The position numbers and the translations under genes were made by a program. The notes under the pieces are model-generated. The model was not told the DNA's origin. It worked only from the letters and a program-made list of their open reading frames with translations, and made no database searches. DNA of 64,000 nt from JAHZKN01 sp965250205. Its GTDB lineage: Bacteria; Pseudomonadota; Alphaproteobacteria; Rhizobiales; Hyphomicrobiaceae. Shown here piece by piece: positions 38,443 through 46,712 of the stretch (positions are counted from its first letter, which is position 1; each line of letters begins with the position of its first letter). The stretch lies in assembly GCA_965250205.1 (NCBI GenBank), contig CBDFNK010000020.1, positions 62,001-126,000 of the forward strand, written 5' to 3'.

Positions 38443-39621
38443 CTACGCGTCAATGCGTATGAAGTGCCAAACAGTATTTTTGTATTGAGTCGCAGACTTC
38501 TCGAAGTCTTCAAGATCAGTTTTGTTTTTTAGGTCAGCGCCGGTGAGTACAACACTGCCAGAACGATGCGCATCGACAAGCATGGATTTGAAGGTGTCCT
38601 CGGACAAATTCCAATCTTGGTGTCCATCGCGAATCGCTTGCCATACGCGTGAGATAAACGCCTTCATGTTTCCTGGCCAGCCCTCAGCACAAGAAGATGC
38701 TACACCATTCACAATGCGAGAAAATTGTGGAATGTCCGGCAGCCCATCCGCCGTTTTTGGAATCGGTGAAGGTATTGTGTCGTTATCGGCGGCCAGGGTG
38801 ACATTTGAGGTCTTGCGCAGGCTGGACTTTTTGGCAGGCGCTTTGCGTTTGGTAACCGGTTTTGGGTCCGGCTTTTCTTCAAGAAGAGCATTGGTCAATT
38901 TGCAAATCAGCGCCTGGCGTAAATCTTCAAGACTGGTTTGGCGGGCGCCAACCTTGTCGGCTGCAATATGCGCGATTAGTTGGGCATCGGTGGAAAACTC
39001 ACGGGCTGGATCAAGTAGTTGTCCGGCCAACAGGCGCGACGCTTTTGCAGGAAAATTGGCTTTGTCTCCAAGCCCAGATTTGATTTTTTTTCCGAATGCG
39101 CGTTGCAGCGCGATGACAGCAAGGGCTGCGCGCAGGGTGGCAGGTGTCTGACTCATTTTCGCGGACAGCCCGAAGCTGTGCTGCACAATGAGTGTTCTCA
39201 AACCGTCCGGTTTTACGAGCGCTTTGCGTTTTAACCCGGTTAGTTTGTCAATGCCAACGGCTTTGGCGATTAGGCTGATATCCCGATGCACTTGCCAGGG
39301 TTCTTGAGCGTCAGCGCCAAGTGCTAAAAACAAACCGGAACGTTTGATGCCGGCTTCATTTGCCTGCAAGCGGCCGCGTTTTTCTGTCGTAAGACCCGCC
39401 TTGGAAAGGTCCTCAATTGCACGGTCTGCTGTCTGCCGCCATTCAGCGGGCGAAAGCTTATTGGCTGTGTAAAGGGCAAGATCGCGCGTCACCATATTGC
39501 GCGTGGCTCCACCTTCAGATGCAATGCGAACCAGAATGAGGTCAGCAATCGATGGGCCCGTTGCCAATTGGCGACGTGGTGCTGCAGCCGATAATTTGGC
39601 TTCGCTGGCCCGCGGTGACAT
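38443..39621 (-). CDS. Unknown protein, operon partner of the double ATPase
   Basis: 392 residues from the ATG at 39621, which has GAGGAAAG upstream; the frame stays open to 39852, but that extension looks non-coding. Parts visible: a helical N-terminal region with a winged-helix flavour (about 25-90: IADLILVRIASEGGATRNMVTRDLALY...LTTEKRGRLQANEAG); a middle all-helical section; a basic Lys/Pro linker (PDPKPVTKRKAPAKKSSLRK); and a C-terminal domain (about 300-392) with FSRIVNGVASSCAEGWPGNMKAFISRVW and EDTFKSMLVDAHRSGSVVLTGADL. The last part looks like a helix-turn-helix module. It could be a DNA-binding or substrate-recognition subunit for the ATPase. I do not recognise the family. Confidence 0.65.
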   Translation of the reverse strand: MSPRASEAKLSAAAPRRQLATGPSIADLILVRIASEGGATRNMVTRDLALYTANKLSPAEWRQTADRAIEDLSKAGLTTEKRGRLQANEAGIKRSGLFLALGADAQEPWQVHRDISLIAKAVGIDKLTGLKRKALVKPDGLRTLIVQHSFGLSAKMSQTPATLRAALAVIALQRAFGKKIKSGLGDKANFPAKASRLLAGQLLDPAREFSTDAQLIAHIAADKVGARQTSLEDLRQALICKLTNALLEEKPDPKPVTKRKAPAKKSSLRKTSNVTLAADNDTIPSPIPKTADGLPDIPQFSRIVNGVASSCAEGWPGNMKAFISRVWQAIRDGHQDWNLSEDTFKSMLVDAHRSGSVVLTGADLKNKTDLEDFEKSATQYKNTVWHFIRIDA

Positions 39622-40110
39622 GCGTTGCGCTTTCCTCAACCCCCCTGCACTGGATAAACCGACTGGGCAGTGGTGCAGCTTGATAGTCAAAAATCCAGAC
39701 GCGCGAATCACCGGACGATGAACCAACACTGTGGCCATGTTTGTTGAGGGTTCCAAGTGGCGAGCCTGCAACGGCGGCGATATACACGGTGATTTCAGGG
39801 CGAAAAGTGCTGACATCACTCTGGATGCCAGGGCCAATAGGTGTCGCTGCAACTATAGTTTTATTCTGGCTCTAACTATGCTGGCCGAGGTTTCGCCGCC
39901 CGGAGGTCAAATTCAGGTCAACTTCTTCTTATTCAATGACAATTCGTCAAACGAGGCGTCTTACGGTTGAATCCGAAAGGAAGTTTTTCCGTTTTTTCGC
40001 CCGTCAGCGGTAAAAGCGCCGCAATGCGACTTTTACCATTAACGTACGGTTAACGGCTCTTTGCGATGCTCCAATTCTGTTACCGCGCGTCCTTTGGCGG
40101 GAGAAAAAAA

Positions 40111-40743
40111 ATGTATCGCGTCGCTTCCATTGCAGCGCTCACCTTTGCGCTTGCTGCTTGTAGTTTAGGGTCGAACTCGATTTCATCGGGTTTTTACGAT
40201 TCCGGCCAAGCCCCCACCTCCTCAATTTCCCGTTCGAGCAAGCATCCGCTTGGTGGAACCCAGGTTGCCCGTCTTCAAGATAAAGCGCCTCGCGGTAGCT
40301 ATGAAAAAGCACCGAAAGGTGTTTTGGCGACGCGCGATTACACCCGCACCAAGCTTGATCCTGAATTTTCACGGGCCATCATCAATCAGTATCGCAAAGA
40401 AAAGGGCCTGAAGGCATTGCGTCTGAATGCAAATCTGACAAAGGCTGCAAAAGCTCATTCGCGTGATCTTGCAAAATGGGACCGCATTTCACACTACGGA
40501 TCGGATGGGTCCAACCCGTGGGACCGCGTGAAGCGCACGGGCTATAAGGCGCGTCTTGCAGCTGAAAATGTCGGCACCGGTCAGATCTCATTCAAAGAGG
40601 TGATGCGCGGTTGGAAAAACAGCCCGGGCCATAACAAGAACCTGTTGCTCTCTGATGCTGAGCACATGGGAATTGCATTGGTTCATGATCCTAAAACGGA
40701 ATTCAAATCTTTTTGGACGTTGGTTGTCGGTTCGGCGATGTAG
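40111..40743 (+). CDS. CAP/SCP-domain lipoprotein
   Basis: 210 residues from the ATG at 40111, preceded by a GGGAG site; an upstream ATG at 40066 would bury the signal peptide. The signal peptide ends in a lipobox (ALAACSL), so the protein is probably lipid-anchored on the periplasmic side. After a Ser/Gly linker, the CAP (SCP/PR-1) domain shows INQYRKEKGLKALRLNANLTKAAKAHS, a HYGSDGSNPWDRVKRTGY segment, AAENVGTG and the signature GWKNSPGHNKNLLL. CAP proteins in bacteria are poorly characterised; some bind lipids or cell-wall material. It has a long promoter region upstream (39853-40110, nothing else seen). Confidence 0.9.
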   Translation: MYRVASIAALTFALAACSLGSNSISSGFYDSGQAPTSSISRSSKHPLGGTQVARLQDKAPRGSYEKAPKGVLATRDYTRTKLDPEFSRAIINQYRKEKGLKALRLNANLTKAAKAHSRDLAKWDRISHYGSDGSNPWDRVKRTGYKARLAAENVGTGQISFKEVMRGWKNSPGHNKNLLLSDAEHMGIALVHDPKTEFKSFWTLVVGSAM

Positions 40744-40749
40744 AGATCT

Positions 40750-40899
40750 AGAGCGTCGCGCCTTTTGTTGTACACAGTGAAGCTATTTGCGCGACGCTCT
40801 ATTCCATGACTCTATCTCACGACTCTATCCCATGACTGGCGATCAACTTATCTGCTCAAAGTCGAAGCCAACTTTTCACAAGGTTGATCTAGATCATGT
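40750..40899 (+). repeat. Interspersed repeat, copy D, with terminal stem
   Basis: The fullest copy: AGAGCGTCGCGC at its start is exactly complementary to GCGCGACGCTCT about 27 bases on, so the head can fold into a 12-bp stem. Three 13-bp CTCTAT units and the GATCAACTTATCTGCTCAAA tail follow. It begins seven bases after the CAP gene stop and may serve as its transcript end. Confidence 0.88.
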
Positions 40900-40923
40900 T
40901 CGAGCCAAAAGTGGTGGCCAGAC

Positions 40924-40948
40924 CCAACACAAGCTTGCGCAGTGTTGG
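40924..40948. repeat. Single unit of a hairpin repeat also found at 44.4 kb
   Basis: CCAACAC and GTGTTGG flank AAGCTTGCGCA, giving a 7-bp stem. The same core, less the first bases of the left arm, appears four times in the array at 44373-44523. A second half-site (CCCAACACA) follows directly. Confidence 0.7.
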
Positions 40949-41104
40949 TCAGACCCAACACATGATCCAAGACAAAAGATTAGAGCATGCTCACAATTTC
41001 TACTTAAGATGATCGTGCCCTAGGGCGTCGCTTCATCCGCGACATCACCTGACAAAACGCGCTGCAATTAATCTGCGTTTATTCAAATGCAGATTAAACG
41101 GGCC

Positions 41105-42562
41105 CTAAGCAGCTTTTCGTATCGGTAGATTGTGCCAGATTGCGGTTTCAAGACCGAGTGATCTGCGCGCGACAATGGCATGCAGGATAGGCGCTAAAGC
41201 CAGAGATATGGAAGTTGCCACGGCAGCACCAACCATCCCGTACGTCGGCACAAGGGCGAAGTTTAAGATGATTGTCGCAAGCGCGCTGATAACCAAGATG
41301 CCCGCACACATTTTTTGCTGACCCAGCATGTTGAGCAAAAACTCAACCGGTCCAAACGAGCTCCGGATCATAAAGCCTGCGACCAAAATCATCATCACCG
41401 GATAACCGTTTTCAAAGCCAGGGCCGAACAGCCAAAGTAACGGCTTTCCAAGAGCCAGGATCACCAGTGCACTCAGCAAGGACGGCCAGAACGTCCAGTT
41501 GACCGAGTCTTTGACAAGTTCTTGAAGGGCCGTTTCGTCGCCACGTGCGTTGAGCTTGGCAAAGCGATTTGCAACAGCACTGCCAACGGCATAATGGACA
41601 AACATGATCAGGCTCATGGTTTTGGCGGCGGCGAAATAGATGCCGACATCAACCGGAGTCATAAAGCGGGATATGACAAGAATATCGACGTTTTGTAGCG
41701 CTAGGTCGCTGGCGATCATCACGGATAGCGGGAGTGATGTCATCAGCCATGGCTTATAGGCATAGTGGCGCTCGCCAGACTTGAGTTCCTTTGGCATTTG
41801 CCAGTGAATAACCAGTGCTTGCACAACAGCCGTGGTCCAAGTTGCGCCAACGGCTGCTGCGGCAGCCGTCGCCGCTGTTGTTGGCAAACCAATAACATGA
41901 GCCATGGCCATACCGGCCAATAGAAGAAGAGGCCTGAGAATGTAAGGCGGCACCAAAGCGACCGCCATCCAAGATTGCGCCCGGCCAATGCCATCCTGCA
42001 TGTCTGTAAGGCAGAACATTGGAATGGCAATCATGACCAGATAGGCAGGCAGCAGGTAGTAGTCAGCCAGCAGACCGTCAAATGTTGCAAGAACAGCAAT
42101 GCCGAGGCCGGCAATGATCGTGCCGAGCGTCAGCGAAAACAGACGACTGCTGCGTAATAGTCCGCGTGCTAAGCTCAATTCACCGCGTTCTTTGTGTTCG
42201 GGCAAATGGCGAATGATGGCAAGGTTGAGCCCAAGTGGGGCAAGCCCACCAAGCACCAGTACCCAGGTCCACACGAAGACATAGACGCCGTAGTCAAAAC
42301 TGCCCATCCAGCGGGCCAGAAGAATTTGCGTGAGATAGAGCAGAGCCGCGCTTGCGACGCGCACTGAAAATGCCACCACGGCATCGCGCTTGGCGAACTG
42401 GCGTTCGTCGGAGGCAAACAGCGTTTCATGCACCAGGCGTTTGGCTGTTTGCACGGCCTCGAAGCCCTTTTCGATCAAGCGCGTGCTGCGTTGGGGCGCA
42501 GTGGCTGATGCCTCAAGCGCTGCGGCAATCGAGGCAGGCTTGGCTGGTGGTGTCTGTTGCAA
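41105..42562 (-). CDS. Polysaccharide flippase / oligosaccharide translocase (Wzx-like, MOP superfamily)
   Basis: About 485 residues from a TTG at 42562. The frame is open to 42709, but that part overlaps the small gene upstream, and the true start is uncertain. It has 12-14 hydrophobic helices. The first is VVAFSVRVASAALLYLTQILLARWMGSFDYGVYVFVWT, typical of Wzx/RfbX-type flippases (LxxxLLARxLGxxDYGxYxxxxA). The C-terminal half includes GIYFAAAKTMSLIMFVHYAVGSAVANRFAKL and LLWLFGPGFENGYPVMMILVAGF. It probably moves lipid-linked sugar units across the inner membrane for surface polysaccharide. No glycosyltransferases are adjacent. A 57-base gap separates this start from the conserved small gene at 42619. 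Confidence 0.85.
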   Translation of the reverse strand: MQQTPPAKPASIAAALEASATAPQRSTRLIEKGFEAVQTAKRLVHETLFASDERQFAKRDAVVAFSVRVASAALLYLTQILLARWMGSFDYGVYVFVWTWVLVLGGLAPLGLNLAIIRHLPEHKERGELSLARGLLRSSRLFSLTLGTIIAGLGIAVLATFDGLLADYYLLPAYLVMIAIPMFCLTDMQDGIGRAQSWMAVALVPPYILRPLLLLAGMAMAHVIGLPTTAATAAAAAVGATWTTAVVQALVIHWQMPKELKSGERHYAYKPWLMTSLPLSVMIASDLALQNVDILVISRFMTPVDVGIYFAAAKTMSLIMFVHYAVGSAVANRFAKLNARGDETALQELVKDSVNWTFWPSLLSALVILALGKPLLWLFGPGFENGYPVMMILVAGFMIRSSFGPVEFLLNMLGQQKMCAGILVISALATIILNFALVPTYGMVGAAVATSISLALAPILHAIVARRSLGLETAIWHNLPIRKAA

Positions 42563-42618
42563 CGGGTTTAATGCTTTTCTAATTGGGTGAGAGGCAGGGC
42601 GGCGGCCGGTTGTTACAT

Positions 42619-42867
42619 TTAAAGTATTGCACGCACCTGTTGGCGTTTTCGAACGATGTCGGCGACACCGGCCCAGGCCCATGACCGACCTGCATCGCCA
42701 CGTCCGCAATGATAGTCAGAAAAGAAGGCGGCGATTTCTGCGGCATGCGTACCATGTTGGCCTTCCAACACCAGAGCCATAAACTCTACGTCTTTCGGCG
42801 CTGGGGTGACATCCATGCCCGAGCACACGTCGCCTGAGTCATCGAAGGGAAAATTGTCCCACGTCAT
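42619..42867 (-). CDS. Small conserved hypothetical protein
   Basis: 82 residues from the ATG at 42867, with AAGGA before it. Acidic N-terminus (MTWDNFPFDDSGDVCSGMDV) and a helical second half (GTHAAEIAAFFSDYHCGRGDAGRSWAWAGVADIVRKRQQ). It has the composition of a real alphaproteobacterial gene, reads directly into the flippase region, and is probably co-transcribed with it. No function can be assigned. Three cysteines are present without a known pattern. Confidence 0.65.
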   Translation of the reverse strand: MTWDNFPFDDSGDVCSGMDVTPAPKDVEFMALVLEGQHGTHAAEIAAFFSDYHCGRGDAGRSWAWAGVADIVRKRQQVRAIL

Positions 42868-43074
42868 GGAGTGTCCTTTGCAAGTGCAGTTTTGAGACTT
42901 GAAAAGCAAGATTAACGCCATGTTGGTTGAGGCGCGCTCGAAGCCGCACCAAATTTGTCGATCACGTGAGGTTAGGCAGCGATTGGAGCCTACTTAGGTT
43001 AATTTTGCCCAAAAAATCGCGCTTAATGGGCCTTTGGTCTGTCAGATTGATGAATTCAATCTTGAATCAAGACG

Positions 43075-44064
43075 TTAACGCTTCTTTTTTACGGGTGCTT
43101 TCTTTTGCGCCGAACGCAGACGCTTCGCCTTGGAGCGTTTCTTTTTGACACGGCGCACTTTGCGCGGCGGGTTGCAGGCCCACGACTTAACAGTGTGGCG
43201 GACACTCTGAACCGTACCGTTATCAGCCTGATTGGGCATGTTTTTTAAATTGACCGTATTGAATAACTGCTTCCAGCCATAGTGCTGAAACCCGTGTTCA
43301 AGCAGGCTTGTAGCCCGAATGCCGCGCGCTCGGCTGGAAGGCTCGCCTAGCACCACCGCCATAAGACGGTGCCCATCACGTGTCGCACTGGCGACAATGT
43401 TAAAACCAGAATCGCAGATGAAACCAGTTTTGAAGCCATCGGCACCCTCAAACGTTCTCAACAGCGAGTTGTAGCTTTTGAGTCGTTTCTTACCGATGCG
43501 GAACGAGCTTTGCTTCCAATAGTGTGCGTACTCGGGAAAATCCTTAGCCACAGCCTGGGCCAAGAGCGCCATGTCGCGCGCGCTGGTGATTTGTTGTGAC
43601 GCTGGAAGACCGTTGGGATTAACGAAATTGGTTTTTGTCATGCCAAGTTTTGCCGCTGTGGCGTTCATGCGGGCAACAAATTGCGGCACGCTACCCGACA
43701 CCGCTTCGGCAATCATGACAGCGACATCGTTGGCACTTTTGACGATCAACGATTGCAGCGCCAAATTCATCGTCATTTCTGCGCCAACTGGTAGACCTAT
43801 TTTGCTTGGTTGTTCTTTGTGCGCCAGAGCCGAACATTTGATTTTGGATTTGAGCGTTAGGCGACCAGACTTTAATTCCTGGAACGCCAGGTAAGCGGTC
43901 ATGATTTTTGTAAGTGAAGCTGGATGCCATTTTTTGTCGGCATCTTCTGAATAGAGGACTTTGCCGTTAGATGCCTCAAACAACAAAGCAGGTCCGGCCA
44001 GCACAGGCGAGCCAGAGACCATCATCAACACAGCAATAAAAAACGATCCAAATTTGGAAGGCAT
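43075..44064 (-). CDS. D-alanyl-D-alanine carboxypeptidase (peptidase S11, DacA/DacF type)
   Basis: 329 residues from the ATG at 44064, which has GAGGGG six bases before it; the frame stays open far upstream (to 44268) without family likeness. A signal peptide (FGSFFIAVLMMVSGSPVLAG) leads to the serine peptidase domain. SxxK is in HPASLTKIMTAYLAF, SxN in VKSANDVAVMIAE and KTG in GADGFKTGFICDSG. It trims the terminal D-Ala of peptidoglycan stem peptides in the periplasm. The C-terminus is an unusual stretch of about 35 residues rich in Lys and Arg (RKVRRVKKKRSKAKRLRSAQ), which may bind the wall or membrane phosphates in place of the usual amphipathic anchor. Confidence 0.94.
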   Translation of the reverse strand: MPSKFGSFFIAVLMMVSGSPVLAGPALLFEASNGKVLYSEDADKKWHPASLTKIMTAYLAFQELKSGRLTLKSKIKCSALAHKEQPSKIGLPVGAEMTMNLALQSLIVKSANDVAVMIAEAVSGSVPQFVARMNATAAKLGMTKTNFVNPNGLPASQQITSARDMALLAQAVAKDFPEYAHYWKQSSFRIGKKRLKSYNSLLRTFEGADGFKTGFICDSGFNIVASATRDGHRLMAVVLGEPSSRARGIRATSLLEHGFQHYGWKQLFNTVNLKNMPNQADNGTVQSVRHTVKSWACNPPRKVRRVKKKRSKAKRLRSAQKKAPVKKKR

Positions 44065-44372
44065 TTGACCCCTCACTTTTTGATCTTGCTCACCTACCAT
44101 GGCCCGGGGCGGAGCTTCAATCCTAGGGCCACTCTTTTTCGCCCGCCTGTGTGAGGCATGCCGCGCAGGGGGCTGGAGAGGGGCACTATTGTTCGTATTA
44201 TTGTCCAAATTCTGAGGCTTAGTCCGGGCTGAACGGGTTTTTCCTGGACGTTTTCTTTGGAAGGGCAAGAGTTTTCGTTAGATTGGATAGTTGAAAGGCC
44301 AGCAACCACATGCCCATAGCCTATTCCATGCTTTTATCCGTGCTGCTGTTCACATTGCCCTGCTTTGCACAA

Positions 44373-44523
44373 GGTAAACACAAGCTTGCGCAGTGTTGGG
44401 ATTCAAAGTGTTAGGTAAACACAAGCTTGCGCAGTGTTGGGATTCAAAGTGTTAGGTCAAACACAAGCTTGCGCAGTGTTGGGATTCAAAGTGTTAGGTA
44501 AACACAAGCTTGCGCAGTGTTGG
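44373..44523. repeat. Tandem array of a 41-bp hairpin repeat (3.7 copies)
   Basis: Units begin at 44373, 44414, 44455 (42 bp, one extra base) and 44497 (cut after 27 bp). Each has AAACACAAGCTTGCGCAGTGTTGG, shared with the single unit at 40924, plus a spacer (GATTCAAAGTGTTA) that is the same in all units. Because the spacer is constant this is not a CRISPR. It lies in the 44269-44751 gap, which holds no gene. Confidence 0.9.
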
Positions 44524-44751
44524 AGTGAATTAGAGCATCTTATCTGCGTTTGAGTAGACGTGAGGTGTAGTAGTTCCGACTTGATCTGACACCGCTCCTT
44601 TTCCAGTCTGGTTCACACTCAGGCAAAGCCCGTGGACCGTGCCTAGCCGGCCAATTGATCGTCCCAACGGGGAACAGGCGCGTCTTCCACACGACGTGCG
44701 GACACACGAGGTGTGGAGCGGTGTGTGGTTCAGCTTCCTTTTTTACCGCGC

Positions 44752-45531
44752 TTAGCTCTTCTTGACAGCTTGGCGTTGACGTCTAGCCGCCAGCAAGAAG
44801 AACAATCCTGCAAGCAAGCCCATGCCCACAGGCGCCCCATAGAGCAATGCCAGATTGGGTTTCGGCTCAAACAGCAACCAATACCAGCCTGTGAAGCTGT
44901 GACGACCGCCCTTCTCGCCCTGTAAACCATCCCAGTTTGCAAATGAAATTGGAATGTAGCGGCCCTTTGCAAATTGAATGTCGGCACCGTCGTCGGTCTT
45001 GAACGCACGTTTAAAGACAACACGCCATTGACCGTCTTTCCAGGCACCCGTTCCAGAAAGCCCCGTCTGATCGGCACGTGGTTTTGGTGGTTTGTCAGGA
45101 CCTGACGCATCCAACAGCGCCACCTGCTGACTAGCCCTAGGCTCTGTGCTGGGGGCCATCCAATGCCACATATTCACACCAAGCTTTTTATCGCCGTGAC
45201 GGAACCAGGGCTTTTCACTGGTCGTTGGAATTTTGACCGGCAATTGTACCGCCACCGCATCGCGTGTCGGCTTGACATCGTTGAGGCGGTATTCCTTTTC
45301 CAGCTTATCGCCGGGAACTGAGTACGTTCTGTCATCCACATCAACCCGGATCGCAATATCTTTATCATTGTAAACAGCCCGCGCGGTCACTGTATCGTTA
45401 AGCGAGAAAAACAACCGTGGTTCTTTGATGATGTTTGGAGCAAGCGCAAACGTAATTGCTGGCGCCTCATCCCAGGCCTTGTCATCCGGGTCTTGCGGCA
45501 ACGCACCTTCAATGCGCTTGGCACGAATCAC
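44752..45531 (-). CDS. Ethylbenzene-dehydrogenase-like haem-binding domain protein, probably cut off from its N-terminal cytochrome by a stop codon
   Basis: 259 codons from a GTG at 45531. The domain resembles the haem b-binding gamma subunits of the DMSO-reductase family (EB_dh): GALPQDPDDKAWDEAPAITFAL, TARAVYNDKDIAIRVDVDD, DAVAVQLP, NMWHWMA, and WRVVFKRAF...ISFANWDG. A C-terminal helix (LALLYGAPVGMGLLAGLFFLLAA) would anchor it. There is no signal peptide, though such domains work in the periplasm. The frame is the same as that of the cytochrome gene before it; only one TAA (45541-45543) and three codons separate them. A fused protein broken by a nonsense mutation is the simplest reading. 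Expression as a separate protein is possible but would be cytoplasmic. Confidence 0.75.
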   Translation of the reverse strand: MIRAKRIEGALPQDPDDKAWDEAPAITFALAPNIIKEPRLFFSLNDTVTARAVYNDKDIAIRVDVDDRTYSVPGDKLEKEYRLNDVKPTRDAVAVQLPVKIPTTSEKPWFRHGDKKLGVNMWHWMAPSTEPRASQQVALLDASGPDKPPKPRADQTGLSGTGAWKDGQWRVVFKRAFKTDDGADIQFAKGRYIPISFANWDGLQGEKGGRHSFTGWYWLLFEPKPNLALLYGAPVGMGLLAGLFFLLAARRQRQAVKKS

Positions 45532-45540
45532 CGTTTTGCC

Positions 45541-46701
45541 TTAGCTCAACGCTACGGCGTTGTTTCTCAGGGTCATCACATAATTCACGATATGCCAGCG
45601 ATCTTCCACACGCATCGTCGTGGTGTGTTCCGGCATCGCCGTGCCGCGAATACCGTCCTTAATGGTCTTACGAAGGTCGTCGTCGGTCGGCAGTTCACTA
45701 TCGGCATGTGTCGTCTTGTATTTAAACACGGCCAGCGTAAAATCACGTGGTTTGGGATACATAAAGTCAGCCGCAGGACCGGTGCCATCGCCTTCTGCAC
45801 CATGACACTGCGCGCAGCGCTTTTCGTAAATCTGAGTGACAGCCGTTTCATCCAGCCCACCCCCACTGCTTTGTGCAGCTTGTTGAGGCGCGGCGGCATC
45901 GGCGTCATGCTTATTTTTTATTGATTTGTCGGTTCCTGTATCCAGTTCCCATGAGCGGGGCACTTGACCTGTGTAATCGTAAAGAAAGGTAATGATCTTC
46001 CAGATATCTTCCTCGTTTAACATCTCGTGCCAGACCGGCATCGCCGAGGCCCACGGAGACCCCTCGCGCGGCAAGCCGGGGCCACCGGTTGCAATGCGCC
46101 AGAAGAGATATGATTCTTGAAGTTGGGCAATCGTGCCAACGTCTTGGAAGTTTGCTGGGCGTGGATTTAGTGCTTTGCCAAAATGACCCTGACCATCGAG
46201 CAAGTCGCCATGACAATACATGCAATTCTTGTAGTACAGCTCACCGCCAGCCTTAATGACCTCGGAATAACCAGGCGTGCCTTTGGGATTGGCTTTGCGC
46301 ACCGGGTTTTCAAGGCTCAGCATATTGTAAGTCTTGCCAAATGCACGCAGGTTCGATGGCGGAGCTGGATGCACCGTGCGCAACTCAACAGGTGCTGCAC
46401 TGCTGGGCTTGATGACATGGTAAGTCATGCCCGCCGCGCCGAGCATGACAGCTGTCAGCGCCGCAAAACGTTGCACTTTAAGCTTTGGGTCGCTAACCAA
46501 CGCCTTAACAGGGCTTATCGCCCTGCTTGCAGTGGCATCGTCAAAACTCATAACCAATAAAACGCCGACTGCACAGATCACCATGTATTGGATGAGCAGA
46601 GACTTGGGCAACGGTGGCTGCAATACAAATGCAAAAACCACATACAGCCCGAGCAATGTCAGTGCGGCAATCGATAACGGGTGTTTCAGAATTCGCCACA
46701 T
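45541..46701 (-). CDS. Membrane-anchored di-haem c-type cytochrome
   Basis: 386 residues. Three N-terminal hydrophobic segments (residues about 11-30, 36-53, 78-97) anchor two periplasmic class I cytochrome domains. Haem sites are NCMYCHGDLLDGQGHFG and RCAQCHGAEGDGTGPAADF, with Met ligands likely in ASAMPVWHEML and GTAMPEHTTTM. It ends LRNNAVALS then TAA, directly in frame with the haem-binding domain at 45531. It belongs to a minus-strand operon with another di-haem cytochrome (11 bases upstream) and a membrane subunit. The operon is presumably an electron-transfer chain to a quinol- or nitrogen/oxygen-linked enzyme; partner unknown. Confidence 0.88.
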   Translation of the reverse strand: MWRILKHPLSIAALTLLGLYVVFAFVLQPPLPKSLLIQYMVICAVGVLLVMSFDDATASRAISPVKALVSDPKLKVQRFAALTAVMLGAAGMTYHVIKPSSAAPVELRTVHPAPPSNLRAFGKTYNMLSLENPVRKANPKGTPGYSEVIKAGGELYYKNCMYCHGDLLDGQGHFGKALNPRPANFQDVGTIAQLQESYLFWRIATGGPGLPREGSPWASAMPVWHEMLNEEDIWKIITFLYDYTGQVPRSWELDTGTDKSIKNKHDADAAAPQQAAQSSGGGLDETAVTQIYEKRCAQCHGAEGDGTGPAADFMYPKPRDFTLAVFKYKTTHADSELPTDDDLRKTIKDGIRGTAMPEHTTTMRVEDRWHIVNYVMTLRNNAVALS

Positions 46702-46712
46702 TCAACCGCACC

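Noticed and set aside
39622..39852. N-terminal extension of the double ATPase partner
   Set aside because: The extension has no ribosome site, odd composition, and lies in the promoter zone; ATG 39621 has a GAGGAAAG site.
44373..44523. Regularly spaced repeats that look like a small CRISPR array
   Set aside because: The stretch between the hairpin cores is the same in every unit, so there are no distinct spacers, and no cas gene is near. It is a plain tandem repeat.
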